Shown: in pieces, positions 1-9,564 of the stretch
Layout: every line of letters starts with the position of its first letter
Position numbering within the stretch: the first letter of the stretch is position 1
Assembly (NCBI RefSeq): GCF_014191775.1
Contig: NZ_JACHXA010000005.1
Location: 207,684 to 271,683, forward strand
Origin: Limibacillus halophilus
GTDB lineage: Bacteria; Pseudomonadota; Alphaproteobacteria; Kiloniellales; CECT-8803
Reading direction: 5' to 3'
DNA: 64,000 nt
Position numbers and translations under genes: made by a program
Notes under the pieces: generated by a model
Told to the model about the DNA's origin: nothing
The model's database searches: none
Seen by the model: the letters and a program-made list of their open reading frames with translations, nothing else

Positions 1-1160
1 TCTCGCTGCTGGGAATCTGTCTCGGCGTGGCCACCTTGATCATCGTCATGTCCGTGATGAATGGTTTCCGTCAGGAGTTACTAGGTCGCATTCTCGGTGT
101 GAACGGCCATCTGACGGTTTATTCAAGTGGTGGCACCATCAAAGACTTTGAGACGGCCGCCGACAAGGTTCGAGCTTTGGATTTCGTGATCCAAGCGACG
201 CCTCAAGTACGTGGCCAGGCTATGGTCACGGCAGGCCAAGGTGCGTCCGGTGCCGTGGTGCGCGGTATCAGCCTGGAAGAGCTCCGTAATCGCAAAATCA
301 TAGCCGAAAACATTGTCGGTGGTTCGTTGGACGAGGTGGGTGAGAAGGATGGCCTTGTAATAGGCAGCCGCCTTGCACGCGCGTTCAATGTGGGGGCTGG
401 TGGCAGCTTGAAGCTGGTATCACCCCAAGGAAACACGACGATGTTGGGTACGGTGCCGAGGATCAAGACATATCGCGTGGCGGCCGTCTTCGAAGTTGGC
501 ATGTACGAATATGACAGCAGTTTCATATACATGCCGCTGGAGGCCGCGCAGATTTTCTTTCAAGTGCCGGGCGCCGTCACTGATATCGAGGTTTTCGTAA
601 AGGACGCGGATCGTATGTTCCTGGAGCGATCCAGGGTACGCGATGCCCTGGGGCCGACTTTCGTAACCCAGGATTGGCAGCAAACAAACTCTAGTTTTTT
701 CAATGCGTTGCAGGTCGAACGTAATGTTATGTTCCTCATCCTTACGCTCATTATCGTGGTGGCCGCGTTCAACATTATTTCAGGCCAGATAATGTTAGTG
801 AAGGACAAGGGGCGTGACATCGCAATATTGCGGACCATGGGCGCGTCGCGCGGCATGATCATGCGTATATTTCTCCTGAGCGGTGCCTCTATCGGTTTTG
901 TAGGAACCTTCTTGGGGTTGGTTCTGGGGGTTGCCTTCGCCGACAATATCCAAACCATCCGCGAGTGGCTTGAAGGGTTGCTCGGCGCGACGGTGTTTGA
1001 TGCTGAAATTTACTTCCTATCTCAGCTACCGGCTGTGATTGACCCAATGGAAGTGGTTTCTGTCGTGGCCATGGCTTTGGGACTGTCACTTCTGGCGACG
1101 CTCTATCCTTCCTGGCGCGCTGCGCGCCTCGATCCGGTGGAGGCGCTTCGTTATGAGTAA
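1..1160 (+). CDS. lolC: Lipoprotein-releasing ABC transporter permease, LolC/LolE family (5' end outside window)
   Basis: Inner-membrane permease that, with the LolD ATPase, extracts outer-membrane lipoproteins and passes them to LolA. The reading frame is open from base 3, so the first membrane helix is cut off by the window edge. About 385 residues are visible: the end of TM1 (LGVATLIIVMSVMNGF), a large periplasmic domain, and three C-terminal FtsX-type helices (around LILTLIIVVAAFNII, GASIGFVGTFLGLVLG and VVAMALGLSLLATLYPS), ending in the LDPVEALRYE tail typical of LolC/E and FtsX proteins. It overlaps lolD by 8 bases, so the two are translationally coupled. Whether to call it LolC or LolE is a matter of naming, since many alphaproteobacteria have only one permease. 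Confidence 0.93.
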   Translation, partial: SLLGICLGVATLIIVMSVMNGFRQELLGRILGVNGHLTVYSSGGTIKDFETAADKVRALDFVIQATPQVRGQAMVTAGQGASGAVVRGISLEELRNRKIIAENIVGGSLDEVGEKDGLVIGSRLARAFNVGAGGSLKLVSPQGNTTMLGTVPRIKTYRVAAVFEVGMYEYDSSFIYMPLEAAQIFFQVPGAVTDIEVFVKDADRMFLERSRVRDALGPTFVTQDWQQTNSSFFNALQVERNVMFLILTLIIVVAAFNIISGQIMLVKDKGRDIAILRTMGASRGMIMRIFLLSGASIGFVGTFLGLVLGVAFADNIQTIREWLEGLLGATVFDAEIYFLSQLPAVIDPMEVVSVVAMALGLSLLATLYPSWRAARLDPVEALRYE

Positions 1161-1833
1161 CTCGGTGCTTTCGTTGACGGGGGTGCGCAAGGTTTTCAAT
1201 CAGGGAGGCCGCAAGCTTGAAGTTTTGCGAGGCGCTGATCTGACTATCCAGCGTGGTGAAATGGTCGCCCTTGTCGGACCCTCAGGGGCCGGAAAATCGA
1301 CGCTGCTGCAGATATGCGGCCTGCTTGAAGGCGCAGATGGCGGCGAAATATCAATTGACGGAAACCTTTCCTCGGGCCTGGGTGAGCGGCAGCGTACGGC
1401 GCTGAGGGGGCGAACCATCGGGTTCGTATATCAGTATCATCACCTGTTGCCTGAATTTTCTGCCTTGGAAAACATCGTGATCCCGCAGTTGATCGCTGAC
1501 AGGCCGCGCGGCGTGGCCCGACAACGCGCCGAGGCGTTGTTGCGACAGGTGGGCCTGGAAGACCGTGCCGGGCATCGTCCCGGCCAGTTGTCAGGTGGCG
1601 AGCAGCAGCGTGTCGCCATGGCGCGGGCCCTGGCTAACGGTCCGGCCCTGCTTCTGGCTGACGAACCCACAGGCAATCTCGATCCAGGTACAGGGGACCG
1701 TGTTTTCGAGGTTCTAACCACTTTGGTTCGCGAGGAAGGTTTGGCGGCATTGATCGCCACCCATAATTACGATCTTGCCGCACGTATGGACCGCACGTTG
1801 TCTTTGCAGGATGGTCGAATCCTCGAGGGCTAG
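1153..1833 (+). CDS. lolD: Lipoprotein-releasing system ATP-binding protein LolD
   Basis: ATPase subunit of the Lol lipoprotein sorting transporter, about 226 residues, on the cytoplasmic face of the inner membrane. Visible motifs are Walker A (GPSGAGKST), the ABC signature (LSGGEQQRVAMARAL), Walker B with the family extension (LLLADEPTGNLDP) and the switch histidine (LIATHNYDLA). The ATG at 1153 lies inside the last codons of the upstream permease gene, giving an 8-base overlap. A longer in-frame extension upstream exists but would overlap most of the permease C-terminus and is rejected. The length matches the family. Confidence 0.95.
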   Translation: MSNSVLSLTGVRKVFNQGGRKLEVLRGADLTIQRGEMVALVGPSGAGKSTLLQICGLLEGADGGEISIDGNLSSGLGERQRTALRGRTIGFVYQYHHLLPEFSALENIVIPQLIADRPRGVARQRAEALLRQVGLEDRAGHRPGQLSGGEQQRVAMARALANGPALLLADEPTGNLDPGTGDRVFEVLTTLVREEGLAALIATHNYDLAARMDRTLSLQDGRILEG

Positions 1834-1894
1834 TTAATCTGGATGGGATCACCAGTAATCCACGTCGCGAACGCGCTGGGAGCGGTAAACATCG

Positions 1895-4800
1895 ATGTCA
1901 GGTAGCGACTTCATTCACCTTCGTGTGCATTCGGCTTATTCGCTCTCCGAGGGGGCAATCAAGCTGAAGCCGTTGGTCGAACGTTGTCGCAAGATGGGGA
2001 TGCCCGCAGTTGGAGTCACCGATACAGGAAATCTTTTTGGCGCACTGGAATTCTCTCTGGCCGCAACGGCTGCGGGTATTCAACCGATCATCGGTTGTCA
2101 ACTATGGGTGACACGCAGCGATTCGACGGTAACCACGGGCGCTAAAAGGCCAAATCCTGATCAACTGGTTCTGTTGGTTAAGGACGAGCAGGGTTATCGA
2201 AACCTGATGCGTCTTTCAAGCAGGGCCTATCTGGAAACTGACGCCGGCGAAACGCCGCAGGTTGATATCGAAGCCTTGGAGGAATGCGGCGCGGGTCTGA
2301 TCGCTTTGACGGGCGGCGCCAAGGGGCCGGTCAACCGGCTATTGAATGAAGGACGAGGCGCGGAGGCCGAAAGCTACCTGCTTCGGCTGAAAACCATTTT
2401 CAATGGCCGACTTTACATCGAAATACAGCGCCATGGCATCCAGGACGAGGTCGCGAGCGAGCCCGCGCTGTTGGATCTGGCCTACAGGCATGATCTCCCG
2501 CTCGTGGCGACAAATGATTGCTATTTTCTCGATGCACAGATTTACGAGGCGCACGACGCTTTGCTTTGCATAGCCGGTGGCGCTTATGTAACCCAGGAAG
2601 AACGGCGGCGGATGAATGCCGAGTATCGCTTCAAAAGTGCCGAGGAAATGCGGGCGCTGTTTGAAGACTTACCGGAAGCCGTCGACAATTCTGTAGTCGT
2701 TGCCCAGCGTTGCGCCTTTTTCCCGGAGACCATCAATCCGATTCTACCCGCCTTTCCAACGGCTGAAGGTCGCAGTGAGGCTGAAGAACTGCGGGCTCAG
2801 GCCGAGGCGGGCTTGCATAAGCGTCTGGAGGACCAGATTCTCACCGACGCTATGTCTCAGGTAGAGAAGCAGGAGGCCGAGGCACGCTACCGAGCGCGTC
2901 TTGATTTCGAACTCGACGTTATCGGACAAATGGGATTCCCCGGTTACTTCCTGATCGTCGCCGATTTTATCCAGTGGGCGAAGGGGCAGGGTATACCCGT
3001 TGGGCCGGGCCGTGGTTCGGGAGCCGGATCGCTCGTCGCTTATGCGCTAACCATTACGGATTTGGATCCGCTACGCTGGAACCTGCTTTTCGAACGTTTC
3101 TTGAATCCCGAACGCGTCTCCATGCCTGACTTTGATATCGACTTCTGCCAGGACCGGCGGGACGAGGTGATACGCTATGTGCAGAAGAAGTACGGGTATG
3201 ACACCGTCGCCCAAATCATTACCTTCGGAAAATTGCAGGCGCGGGCGGTGTTGCGGGATGTTGGTCGCGTATTGCAGATGCCTTATCCACAAGTTGATCG
3301 TATCTGCAAGATGGTGCCGAACAATCCAGCCAATCCTGTGACGCTCGCACAGGCGGTGGACGGCGAACCTCAGTTGCAGGTCTGGCGCGATAGCGACGAA
3401 CAGGTTGCCAAGCTTATCGATATTGGGTTGAAGCTGGAGGGATTGTACCGTCACGCCTCGACGCATGCCGCCGGTGTCGTGATCGGCGACCGACCGCTAA
3501 CGGAGTTGGTGCCGCTCTACCGTGATCCACGCTCGGATATGCCGGTTACGCAGTTCAACATGAAGTATGTCGAACAGGCCGGTTTGGTGAAGTTCGACTT
3601 TCTTGGCCTGAAGACGCTGACGGTCCTCTCGCGTGCGTGCCAGTTGTTGGAAGAGCGCGGTGTTACCATTGACCTGAGCAAAATCCCGCTTGATGACAGC
3701 GGAACTTTCGAGATGTTGGGCAGAGGCGACACGGTAGGTGTCTTCCAGCTTGAATCTTCGGGAATGCGCGATGTCCTGAAGCGCCTGAAAGCCGACCGCT
3801 TCGAGGATATCATCGCTGTGGTCGCACTTTATCGGCCTGGGCCGATGGACAATATTCCGCACTACATTGCCCGTAAGCACGGTCAGGAGAAGCCGGATTA
3901 TCTGCATCCCTCGTTGGAGGGAATCCTGAAGGAGACCTTCGGGATCATGATTTATCAAGAACAGGTGATGCAGATCGCACAGGAGCTTGCGGGCTACTCG
4001 CTGGGATCGGCGGATATGCTGCGGCGGGCCATGGGCAAGAAGATCCAGGCGGAGATGGATGCGCAACGGGAGTTCTTCGTCAAAGGGGCGAAGGAAAAGA
4101 ATGTCGACGAGAAGAAGGCCAGCGATATTTTCGATCTGGTCGCTAAATTTGCTGGCTACGGTTTCAACAAGAGCCACGCAGCGGCTTATGCACTCGTCGC
4201 CTATCAAACAGCCTACCTGAAAGCAAACTACCCAGTTGAATTTCTCGCCGCGTCAATGACTTACGACATGAGCAATACCGACAAACTGGCGATTTTCAGA
4301 CAGGAGCTGGATCGCCAGGGAATTCCTTTTTTGCCGCCGGACATCAACCGATCCCGTCCTGATTTCGCGGTTGAAGACCGCAAGGAAGGTGACCCGCGTA
4401 GCGGCGCCATCCGCTATGCATTAGCGGCTATTAAGAATGTCGGTGGTTCGGCAATGGCCGGCCTCGTCCAGGCGAGGGAAACCGGGGGGCCATTCAAGGA
4501 CATAACTGATTTTGCGGAACGCCTGGATAACCATTTGATCAACAAGCGAGCGGTCGAGAATCTCGCTTGTGCAGGCGCCTTTGATGGCCTGGAGGCGAAT
4601 CGAAGACGGGTTTATCAAGGCGCGGAAACCATCGTCCGTCACGCAGCCGCGGCGACCAGCGAGCGGGCTAGCAGTCAGGAGAGCCTCTTCGGCGGCGATC
4701 AGCAGATCGCGGGGATCAAGCTTCCAGCGGTTGATGATTGGCCGGCGATGGAACGATTAGCCTCTGAGTTCAATGCCCTGGGGTTCTATCTTTCAGCTCA

Positions 4801-5362
4801 TCCTCTGGATTCCTACAACCTGGAACGCCTGCGGGTCGTTTCCTCTGGTCAGTTACAAGCGGTTTCTCGCCTGGAGCCGGGCCGGAAGCGTTTGGCTGGT
4901 ATAGTCGTGGGGAAGCGCGAGTTGAACAACCGCAAGGGCCAACGCATGGCCTTTGTGCAGTTTTCTGATTTGGCCGGGGTGTTCGAGGTAACGCTCTTTT
5001 CCGAAGTGCTTGCCCAAGCGCGCGACCTGCTTGATCAGAACTTACCTTTGCTCATAACAGCCAATGTGGAAACGCGCGGTGACGACGAGCCGCGCATCAC
5101 CGCCCACGAGATTGAACTGCTTGATCAGGCGATGGCAAAATCCGCCGCCGGCTTGCGCGTCTATCTACGAGACGATAAAGCCCTGACGTCCCTGCATAGT
5201 GTGCTTAGTAGAGAGGGGCGGGGTCGTAGTGAAGTCTCGCTGGTTCTCACGCTTGGCGATGGTCGGGAAGTTGAAATGGGCCTGCCCGGTGGCTTCAGCC
5301 TCTCGGCTCAAGGGCGTCAGGCCATCAAGGCCATACCGAATATCGAAGTACAGGATCTTTAG
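1895..5362 (+). CDS. dnaE: DNA polymerase III subunit alpha
   Basis: Catalytic subunit of the replicative polymerase, 1155 residues, the normal DnaE1 size. The N-terminal PHP domain starts at HLRVHSAYSL. The polymerase active site shows PDFDIDF at residues 411-417 (D414 and D416 are the metal-binding pair) and the third aspartate, about D568, in KFDFLGLKTL. The SHAAAYALVAYQTAYLKANYP segment marks the finger region. A helix-hairpin-helix region and an OB fold (RLAGIVVGKRELNNRKGQRMAF) follow near residues 1000-1080. The ATG at 1895 is preceded by a GGGAGCGG stretch. Following lolCD is a common alphaproteobacterial order. A probable terminator lies just after the stop. Confidence 0.97.
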   Translation: MSGSDFIHLRVHSAYSLSEGAIKLKPLVERCRKMGMPAVGVTDTGNLFGALEFSLAATAAGIQPIIGCQLWVTRSDSTVTTGAKRPNPDQLVLLVKDEQGYRNLMRLSSRAYLETDAGETPQVDIEALEECGAGLIALTGGAKGPVNRLLNEGRGAEAESYLLRLKTIFNGRLYIEIQRHGIQDEVASEPALLDLAYRHDLPLVATNDCYFLDAQIYEAHDALLCIAGGAYVTQEERRRMNAEYRFKSAEEMRALFEDLPEAVDNSVVVAQRCAFFPETINPILPAFPTAEGRSEAEELRAQAEAGLHKRLEDQILTDAMSQVEKQEAEARYRARLDFELDVIGQMGFPGYFLIVADFIQWAKGQGIPVGPGRGSGAGSLVAYALTITDLDPLRWNLLFERFLNPERVSMPDFDIDFCQDRRDEVIRYVQKKYGYDTVAQIITFGKLQARAVLRDVGRVLQMPYPQVDRICKMVPNNPANPVTLAQAVDGEPQLQVWRDSDEQVAKLIDIGLKLEGLYRHASTHAAGVVIGDRPLTELVPLYRDPRSDMPVTQFNMKYVEQAGLVKFDFLGLKTLTVLSRACQLLEERGVTIDLSKIPLDDSGTFEMLGRGDTVGVFQLESSGMRDVLKRLKADRFEDIIAVVALYRPGPMDNIPHYIARKHGQEKPDYLHPSLEGILKETFGIMIYQEQVMQIAQELAGYSLGSADMLRRAMGKKIQAEMDAQREFFVKGAKEKNVDEKKASDIFDLVAKFAGYGFNKSHAAAYALVAYQTAYLKANYPVEFLAASMTYDMSNTDKLAIFRQELDRQGIPFLPPDINRSRPDFAVEDRKEGDPRSGAIRYALAAIKNVGGSAMAGLVQARETGGPFKDITDFAERLDNHLINKRAVENLACAGAFDGLEANRRRVYQGAETIVRHAAAATSERASSQESLFGGDQQIAGIKLPAVDDWPAMERLASEFNALGFYLSAHPLDSYNLERLRVVSSGQLQAVSRLEPGRKRLAGIVVGKRELNNRKGQRMAFVQFSDLAGVFEVTLFSEVLAQARDLLDQNLPLLITANVETRGDDEPRITAHEIELLDQAMAKSAAGLRVYLRDDKALTSLHSVLSREGRGRSEVSLVLTLGDGREVEMGLPGGFSLSAQGRQAIKAIPNIEVQDL

Positions 5363-5371
5363 CAGCAGTTG

Positions 5372-5411
5372 AGAGCCGCCCTAGGCTTAGGCAAGCTTCT
5401 ACGGCTCTTTT
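5372..5411 (+). terminator. Possible Rho-independent terminator of dnaE
   Basis: A 7-bp inverted repeat (AGAGCCG at 5372-5378 and CGGCTCT at 5402-5408) is followed by a short T run. The loop is long (23 bases) but contains a small inner GCTT/AAGC hairpin. Position between the dnaE stop and the rpsB leader fits a terminator. The long loop and short T tract keep confidence moderate. Confidence 0.42.
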
Positions 5412-5414
5412 CCC

Positions 5415-5442
5415 TTGCATTTGCGCACCCAATAGGTATTTT
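5415..5442 (+). promoter_or_regulatory. Candidate promoter of rpsB-tsf
   Basis: TTGCAT (5415-5420) and TATTTT (5437-5442) are separated by 16 bases, just after the dnaE terminator candidate. It would start transcription near 5449 and give a leader of about 120 bases before rpsB. Match to the sigma-70 consensus is partial, so this rests mainly on position. Confidence 0.32.
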
Positions 5443-5448
5443 CCGCGG

Positions 5449-5570
5449 CACTAAGGAATACGCACGCGGGTAATGCGGTGCGCCGGGGAGAAATCCCGGT
5501 GTTTCGCTCCGGTGTCCGGGATGTCCCGGATAATCCCCCCGCGGAGGCATAACCGGAAAAGAGGTACGAC
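5449..5570 (+). promoter_or_regulatory. Structured 5' leader of rpsB
   Basis: The leader holds two strong GC-rich inverted repeats: CCGGG (5483-5487) with CCCGG (5495-5499), and TCCGGGA (5515-5521) with TCCCGGA (5524-5530). The two right arms share CCCGG and the two left arms share CCGGG, so alternative pairings between the hairpins are possible. S2 controls rpsB-tsf through the leader in Escherichia coli; a similar role here is inference. The stretch ends with AAGAGG as the ribosome binding site of rpsB. Confidence 0.4.
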
Positions 5571-6434
5571 ATGGCGCTTCCTAGCTTTACCATGCGTCAG
5601 CTGCTTGAGGCTGGCGTTCACTTCGGCCACACCACCCGCCGTTGGAACCCGAAGATGGCTCCCTTCATTTTTGGGGAACGTAACGGCGTTCACATCATCG
5701 ATCTTGGTCAGACGGTTCCGTTGTTGCACCGCGCACTTGAGTTTGTCCACGGCGTTGTCGCGGGCGGCGGTCGCGTGCTTTTCGTAGGCACCAAACGTCA
5801 GGCGAGCGACAAAGTCGCGGAGGCCGCCAAGCGTAGCGGTCAGTACTACGTCAATCATCGCTGGCTGGGCGGTATGCTCACCAATTGGAAGACCATCTCC
5901 CATTCCATTAAGCGCCTCAAGGAACTTGAGGAGAAGCTTGGTGAAGGGAACATTGGCTTGACCAAGAAAGAGCTCCTTAACCTGACGCGTGAGCGCGACA
6001 AGCTGGAGCGCGCGCTTGGCGGAATCAAGGACATGGGTGGCTTGCCGGATGTGATCTTTGTGATCGACACGAACAAAGAACATTTGGCGATTGAGGAAGC
6101 CAACCGTTTGAACATCCCCGTGGTTGGCGTGCTCGATTCAAACTCCGATCCGGCCGGAATTACTTTCCCCATTCCCGGCAACGACGATGCTCTGCGTGCG
6201 ATCGCCAGTTACTGTGACTTGCTTGCCGATACCGTTCTGGATGGTATCCAGGCCGAACTTTCTGCCAGTGGGACTGACGTTGGCGCCGCTGAAGTGGCGC
6301 CTGCGGAAAAGCTGGAGGAAGCCGCGCCTGCCGAGGAAGCTGCTCCGGTTGAAGCTGCTGCACCTGCCGAAGAGGCGGTTGCTGAAGAAGCTTCTACCGA
6401 AGAGAAATCAAAGAGCGAGAAAGAAAGCGCTTAA
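5571..6434 (+). CDS. rpsB: 30S ribosomal protein S2
   Basis: Small-subunit ribosomal protein on the body/head junction of the 30S particle, 287 residues. The N-terminus ([20 protein letters not shown]) and the segments [33 protein letters not shown] and [13 protein letters not shown] are diagnostic of bacterial S2. The core ends near residue 235. About 50 further residues form a low-complexity acidic Ala/Glu/Pro tail finishing in a Ser/Lys/Glu patch, longer than the E. coli protein but of a kind seen in other alphaproteobacteria. It is followed after 47 bases by tsf, the standard rpsB-tsf pair. Confidence 0.97.
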   Translation: MALPSFTMRQLLEAGVHFGHTTRRWNPKMAPFIFGERNGVHIIDLGQTVPLLHRALEFVHGVVAGGGRVLFVGTKRQASDKVAEAAKRSGQYYVNHRWLGGMLTNWKTISHSIKRLKELEEKLGEGNIGLTKKELLNLTRERDKLERALGGIKDMGGLPDVIFVIDTNKEHLAIEEANRLNIPVVGVLDSNSDPAGITFPIPGNDDALRAIASYCDLLADTVLDGIQAELSASGTDVGAAEVAPAEKLEEAAPAEEAAPVEAAAPAEEAVAEEASTEEKSKSEKESA

Positions 6435-6481
6435 GAGATCAACCTCTTATGGTGGCATTTTAATAGAATAGGTGAATAAAA

Positions 6482-7405
6482 ATGGCTGAAATCACAGCAG
6501 CGCAGGTCAAGGAGCTTCGCGAGAAGACCGGCGCCGGCATGATGGATTGTAAGAAGGCGCTTATCGAATCGGGTGCCGACCTTGAAGCGGCAGTCGATTG
6601 GCTGCGGAAGAAGGGCTTGGCCGCCGCCGCGAAGAAGGCAGGGCGTACCGCAGCCGAGGGATTGGTCGGTATAGCGTCCGCGGGAACCCGCGGTGCGGTG
6701 GTAGAAGTCAACTCGGAAACCGACTTTGTGGCACGCAACGATCAGTTCCGCTCATTCGTAAGTGCGGTGGCGGAAAAAGCGCTTGATGCGAAGGGGAATA
6801 TCGACGCTCTCAAGGCCTCGGATTTCGGTGATGGTGATACGGTTGAAGCCGCGGTGAGCAAGCTCATTGGTACCATTGGCGAGAACATGAATCTGCGCCG
6901 GACGGCCTATTTGGAGGTCTCTGACGGTGTCGTGGCGAGCTACGTTCACAACCAGGAAGTCCCGGGGCTCGGCAAAATTGGCGTTCTGGTGGCTCTTGAG
7001 TCCACTGGGGACAAGGCCAAGCTGGAGGCGTTTGGTCGCCAGGTGGCGATGCATATCGCCGCCACTAACCCGCAGTCCGTCAACATAGACGAGTTGGACC
7101 CGGCATTGCTGGCGCGTGAGCGTGACGTGCTAAGCGAACAGGCGCGCGCTTCCGGAAAGCCTGAAGAGATCATCGGCAAGATGGTCGAAGGGCGTCTGCG
7201 CAAGTACTACGAAGAGGTTGTCCTTTTGGAGCAGGTTTTCGTCATTGACGGGGAGAGCCGTGTTGCCAAAGCGGTGGAAGGCCTTTCCAAGGACCTGGGC
7301 GCAGCCGTGAAAATCACGGGCTTTGTTCGGATGCAGCTTGGCGAAGGCGTCGAGCGAGAGGAAAAAGACTTCGCGTCCGAGGTTGCTGCGCAGCTTGGTA
7401 ACTGA
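6482..7405 (+). CDS. tsf: Elongation factor Ts
   Basis: Guanine nucleotide exchange factor for EF-Tu, 307 residues. The N-terminal UBA-like module ([20 protein letters not shown], then KKAL) and the core motif [15 protein letters not shown], which inserts next to the EF-Tu nucleotide site, are both clear. The second core subdomain carries the MHIAATNPQ motif. Translation starts at ATG 6482, a few bases after an AGGTGAA sequence. The gene shares a transcript with rpsB and ends at the strong terminator at 7437-7471. Confidence 0.97.
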   Translation: MAEITAAQVKELREKTGAGMMDCKKALIESGADLEAAVDWLRKKGLAAAAKKAGRTAAEGLVGIASAGTRGAVVEVNSETDFVARNDQFRSFVSAVAEKALDAKGNIDALKASDFGDGDTVEAAVSKLIGTIGENMNLRRTAYLEVSDGVVASYVHNQEVPGLGKIGVLVALESTGDKAKLEAFGRQVAMHIAATNPQSVNIDELDPALLARERDVLSEQARASGKPEEIIGKMVEGRLRKYYEEVVLLEQVFVIDGESRVAKAVEGLSKDLGAAVKITGFVRMQLGEGVEREEKDFASEVAAQLGN

Positions 7406-7436
7406 CGCTTTGCGTTGCAGAACGCTTGTCTGATTG

Positions 7437-7471
7437 AGCGCCGCCCCCTAAAAAGGGCGGCGCTTTCTTTT
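7437..7471 (+). terminator. Rho-independent terminator after tsf
   Basis: A perfect 10-bp stem (AGCGCCGCCC at 7437-7446 with GGGCGGCGCT at 7455-7464) encloses an 8-base loop and runs into TTTCTTTT. This is the best intrinsic terminator in the window. It separates rpsB-tsf from the pyrH-frr-uppS run, although read-through could still feed pyrH. Confidence 0.92.
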
Positions 7472-7517
7472 GCAAAGGGGCGAAAGTATGTCCCACACCA
7501 GAAAACCGGGAGGAAAC

Positions 7518-8252
7518 ATGGGCGATAAGGTCAAATACAAGCGCGTCCTCTTGAAGATTTCGGGTGAGGCCCTGATGGGTCAGCGTGAATATGGGCTTGA
7601 TCCCGACATGGTCGAGCGGATTGCTCAAGAGGTGCGCACGGTCCATGGGCTGGGCGTCGAGATCTGTTTGGTGATCGGCGGAGGAAACATCTTCCGGGGG
7701 CTATCCGGGGCGGCCGCTGGAATGGAACGGGCCACGGCTGATTACATGGGTATGCTGGCAACCGTTATTAACTCGCTAGCGATGCAAAACGCCTTGGAGC
7801 GGTTAGACGTTCCAACGCGTGTTCAATCCGCAATTCCCATGTCGACTGTGGCCGAGCCTTACATACGCCGCCGAGCGGTCAGGCATCTCGAGAAGGGTCG
7901 GATTATCATCTTTGGTGCCGGTACGGGGAATCCTTTCTTCACCACGGATACAGCAGCGGCATTGCGCGCATCGGAAATGAACTGTGATCTTTTGCTGAAA
8001 GGTACGAAGGTCGACGGTGTTTATGACGCCGACCCGGTTAAAAACCCAAGGGCGAAGCGCTATGATCGACTGACCTACCACAGAGTCCTGACGGAAGATC
8101 TTGGTGTAATGGATCATTCGGCGATCTCACTCGCTCGGGAGAACCGGATTCCGATCGCAGTTTTCTCGATTAATCAGCCCGGAGCTTTTGCGGAGGTGAT
8201 TGCAGGGCGCGGACAGTTTACCATTGTTTCAGACAGCAAATATCGGGAGTGA
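7518..8252 (+). CDS. pyrH: UMP kinase (uridylate kinase)
   Basis: Phosphorylates UMP to UDP with ATP in pyrimidine nucleotide synthesis; amino acid kinase fold. From ATG 7518 the protein has 244 residues, the normal size. The start was chosen because GGGAGGA (7508-7514) sits at ideal spacing; an in-frame ATG at 7488 would add ten residues with poorer support. Motifs include [14 protein letters not shown] at the N-terminus, the glycine-rich GGGNIFRG, and the [20 protein letters not shown] nucleotide-binding segment. It lies between tsf and frr, the common bacterial order. Confidence 0.96.
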   Translation: MGDKVKYKRVLLKISGEALMGQREYGLDPDMVERIAQEVRTVHGLGVEICLVIGGGNIFRGLSGAAAGMERATADYMGMLATVINSLAMQNALERLDVPTRVQSAIPMSTVAEPYIRRRAVRHLEKGRIIIFGAGTGNPFFTTDTAAALRASEMNCDLLLKGTKVDGVYDADPVKNPRAKRYDRLTYHRVLTEDLGVMDHSAISLARENRIPIAVFSINQPGAFAEVIAGRGQFTIVSDSKYRE

Positions 8253-8257
8253 CAACC

Positions 8258-8815
8258 GTGGCTGACGCAAACTTAAAAGATATCGAACATCGCATGGACG
8301 GGGCGCTTGAGGCCTTGCGGCGCGAATTCGTCGGCCTGCGCACAGGACGTGCATCGGCAGGGCTTCTTGAGCCGGTCATGGTCGATGCGTACGGCAGCTT
8401 GATGCCATTGACGCAAGTCGGCACCATCAGCGTTCCAGAACCGCGCATGATCACGGTTCAGGTTTGGGACCGATCGTTGGTGCAGGCGACCGAGAAAGCC
8501 ATTCGTGAGTCCGATTTGGGTCTCAATCCTGCCACTGATGGTCAGTTAATAAGAGTTCCAGTTCCAGCGCTCAATGAGGAACGCAGACAGGAACTGACTC
8601 GCGTGGCCGGGAAGTATGCCGAGCAAGCGAGAGTGGCGGTTCGCAATGTTCGCCGCGATGGTATGGACAAGCTGAAGAAGCAAGAAAAGGATCATGAGAT
8701 TTCTCAGGATGAGCACAAGCGTTTGGCAGAGCGAATCCAGGAGTTGACGGATTCTCACATCAAGAAAGTCGATGAAATGCTGTCGAGCAAGGAAGCGGAG
8801 ATCATGCAGGTCTGA
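8258..8815 (+). CDS. frr: Ribosome recycling factor
   Basis: Splits post-termination ribosomes together with EF-G. A GTG start at 8258 gives 185 residues, the canonical RRF length, and is served by GGGAG at 8245-8249, which overlaps the end of pyrH. An in-frame GTG at 8249 would add three residues but leaves no room for that site. Typical RRF segments are [45 protein letters not shown] and the C-terminal [19 protein letters not shown]. Five bases separate pyrH from this start and six separate its stop from uppS, indicating one transcript. Confidence 0.95.
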   Translation: MADANLKDIEHRMDGALEALRREFVGLRTGRASAGLLEPVMVDAYGSLMPLTQVGTISVPEPRMITVQVWDRSLVQATEKAIRESDLGLNPATDGQLIRVPVPALNEERRQELTRVAGKYAEQARVAVRNVRRDGMDKLKKQEKDHEISQDEHKRLAERIQELTDSHIKKVDEMLSSKEAEIMQV

Positions 8816-8820
8816 TCGGA

Positions 8821-9564
8821 ATGGCAGCGATTGAACCCAAAGCACCTGAAGGCGGTACGATGCCCGGGCACGTTGCCATTATCATGGATGGCAACGGTCG
8901 GTGGGCCAAGTCGCGTGGCTTGCCCCGTTCAGCCGGGCATCGACGGGGTGCCGAGGCTGCGCGCGGCTGTGTACGAGCCGCCGCCAATTTAGGAATCCGC
9001 CACCTGACGCTGTTCAGTTTCTCGGCGGAGAATTGGAAACGTCCACTGGAGGAGGTGGACGAATTGATGGGGCTACTGCGCTGGTATTTGAAAAGTGAGA
9101 TTGACGAACTCCACAACAACGGCGTCCGATTGCGCGTGATCGGCGATCGATCGCGCCTAGCCACCGATATTATCAAGCTTATAGAGGAAGCCGAGGCTCT
9201 AACTTCGGAGAATACCCGCCTCAACCTCATGATAGCCCTGAGTTATGGTGGGCGACAGGAGGTCGTCGCAGCAGCTCGCGCCTTGGCAGAACGCGTTAGT
9301 GCCGGTGAACTGACGCCGGATGAAATTGATGCAGAGCAGTTTCAAGCACATCTCTACACGGTCGATTTGCCTGACCCCGATTTGATTATCAGAACCAGTG
9401 GAGAGCAACGCATTAGCAACTTCCTGATATGGCAATCGGCCTATAGCGAGTTAGTATTTCTCAATACCCTTTGGCCGGATTTCGGCGAAGCTGATTTCCT
9501 TGCCGCGATTGAAGAGTATCAGACGCGGGAAAGGCGCTACGGTGCCAGCATCTCCCGAACATAA
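8821..9564 (+). CDS. uppS: Isoprenyl (undecaprenyl) diphosphate synthase
   Basis: Cis-prenyltransferase that builds the C55 carrier lipid for peptidoglycan and O-antigen; 247 residues. The N-terminal HVAIIMDGNGRWAKSRGLPR carries the catalytic Asp (D23) and phosphate-binding residues. LTLFSFSAENWKRP and the C-terminal DLIIRTSGEQRISNFLIWQ, which contains the Arg/Ser/Glu motifs for the second diphosphate, follow in the family order. ATG 8821 comes six bases after frr. The last 23 bases overlap cdsA. Confidence 0.96.
   Translation: MAAIEPKAPEGGTMPGHVAIIMDGNGRWAKSRGLPRSAGHRRGAEAARGCVRAAANLGIRHLTLFSFSAENWKRPLEEVDELMGLLRWYLKSEIDELHNNGVRLRVIGDRSRLATDIIKLIEEAEALTSENTRLNLMIALSYGGRQEVVAAARALAERVSAGELTPDEIDAEQFQAHLYTVDLPDPDLIIRTSGEQRISNFLIWQSAYSELVFLNTLWPDFGEADFLAAIEEYQTRERRYGASISRT

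Noticed and set aside
3497..4207. 236-codon open frame on the minus strand opposite dnaE
   Set aside because: It lies wholly inside the conserved polymerase coding sequence, has no ribosome site and shows no recognisable domain. It is a by-product of codon bias.
5451..6083. 210-codon minus-strand frame opposite the rpsB leader and gene
   Set aside because: It mirrors S2 codons and the leader structure, and has no homology that I recognise.
6431..6452. Hairpin TAAGAG/CTCTTA after rpsB
   Set aside because: The stem is only 6 bp and no T run follows. rpsB and tsf are expected on one transcript.
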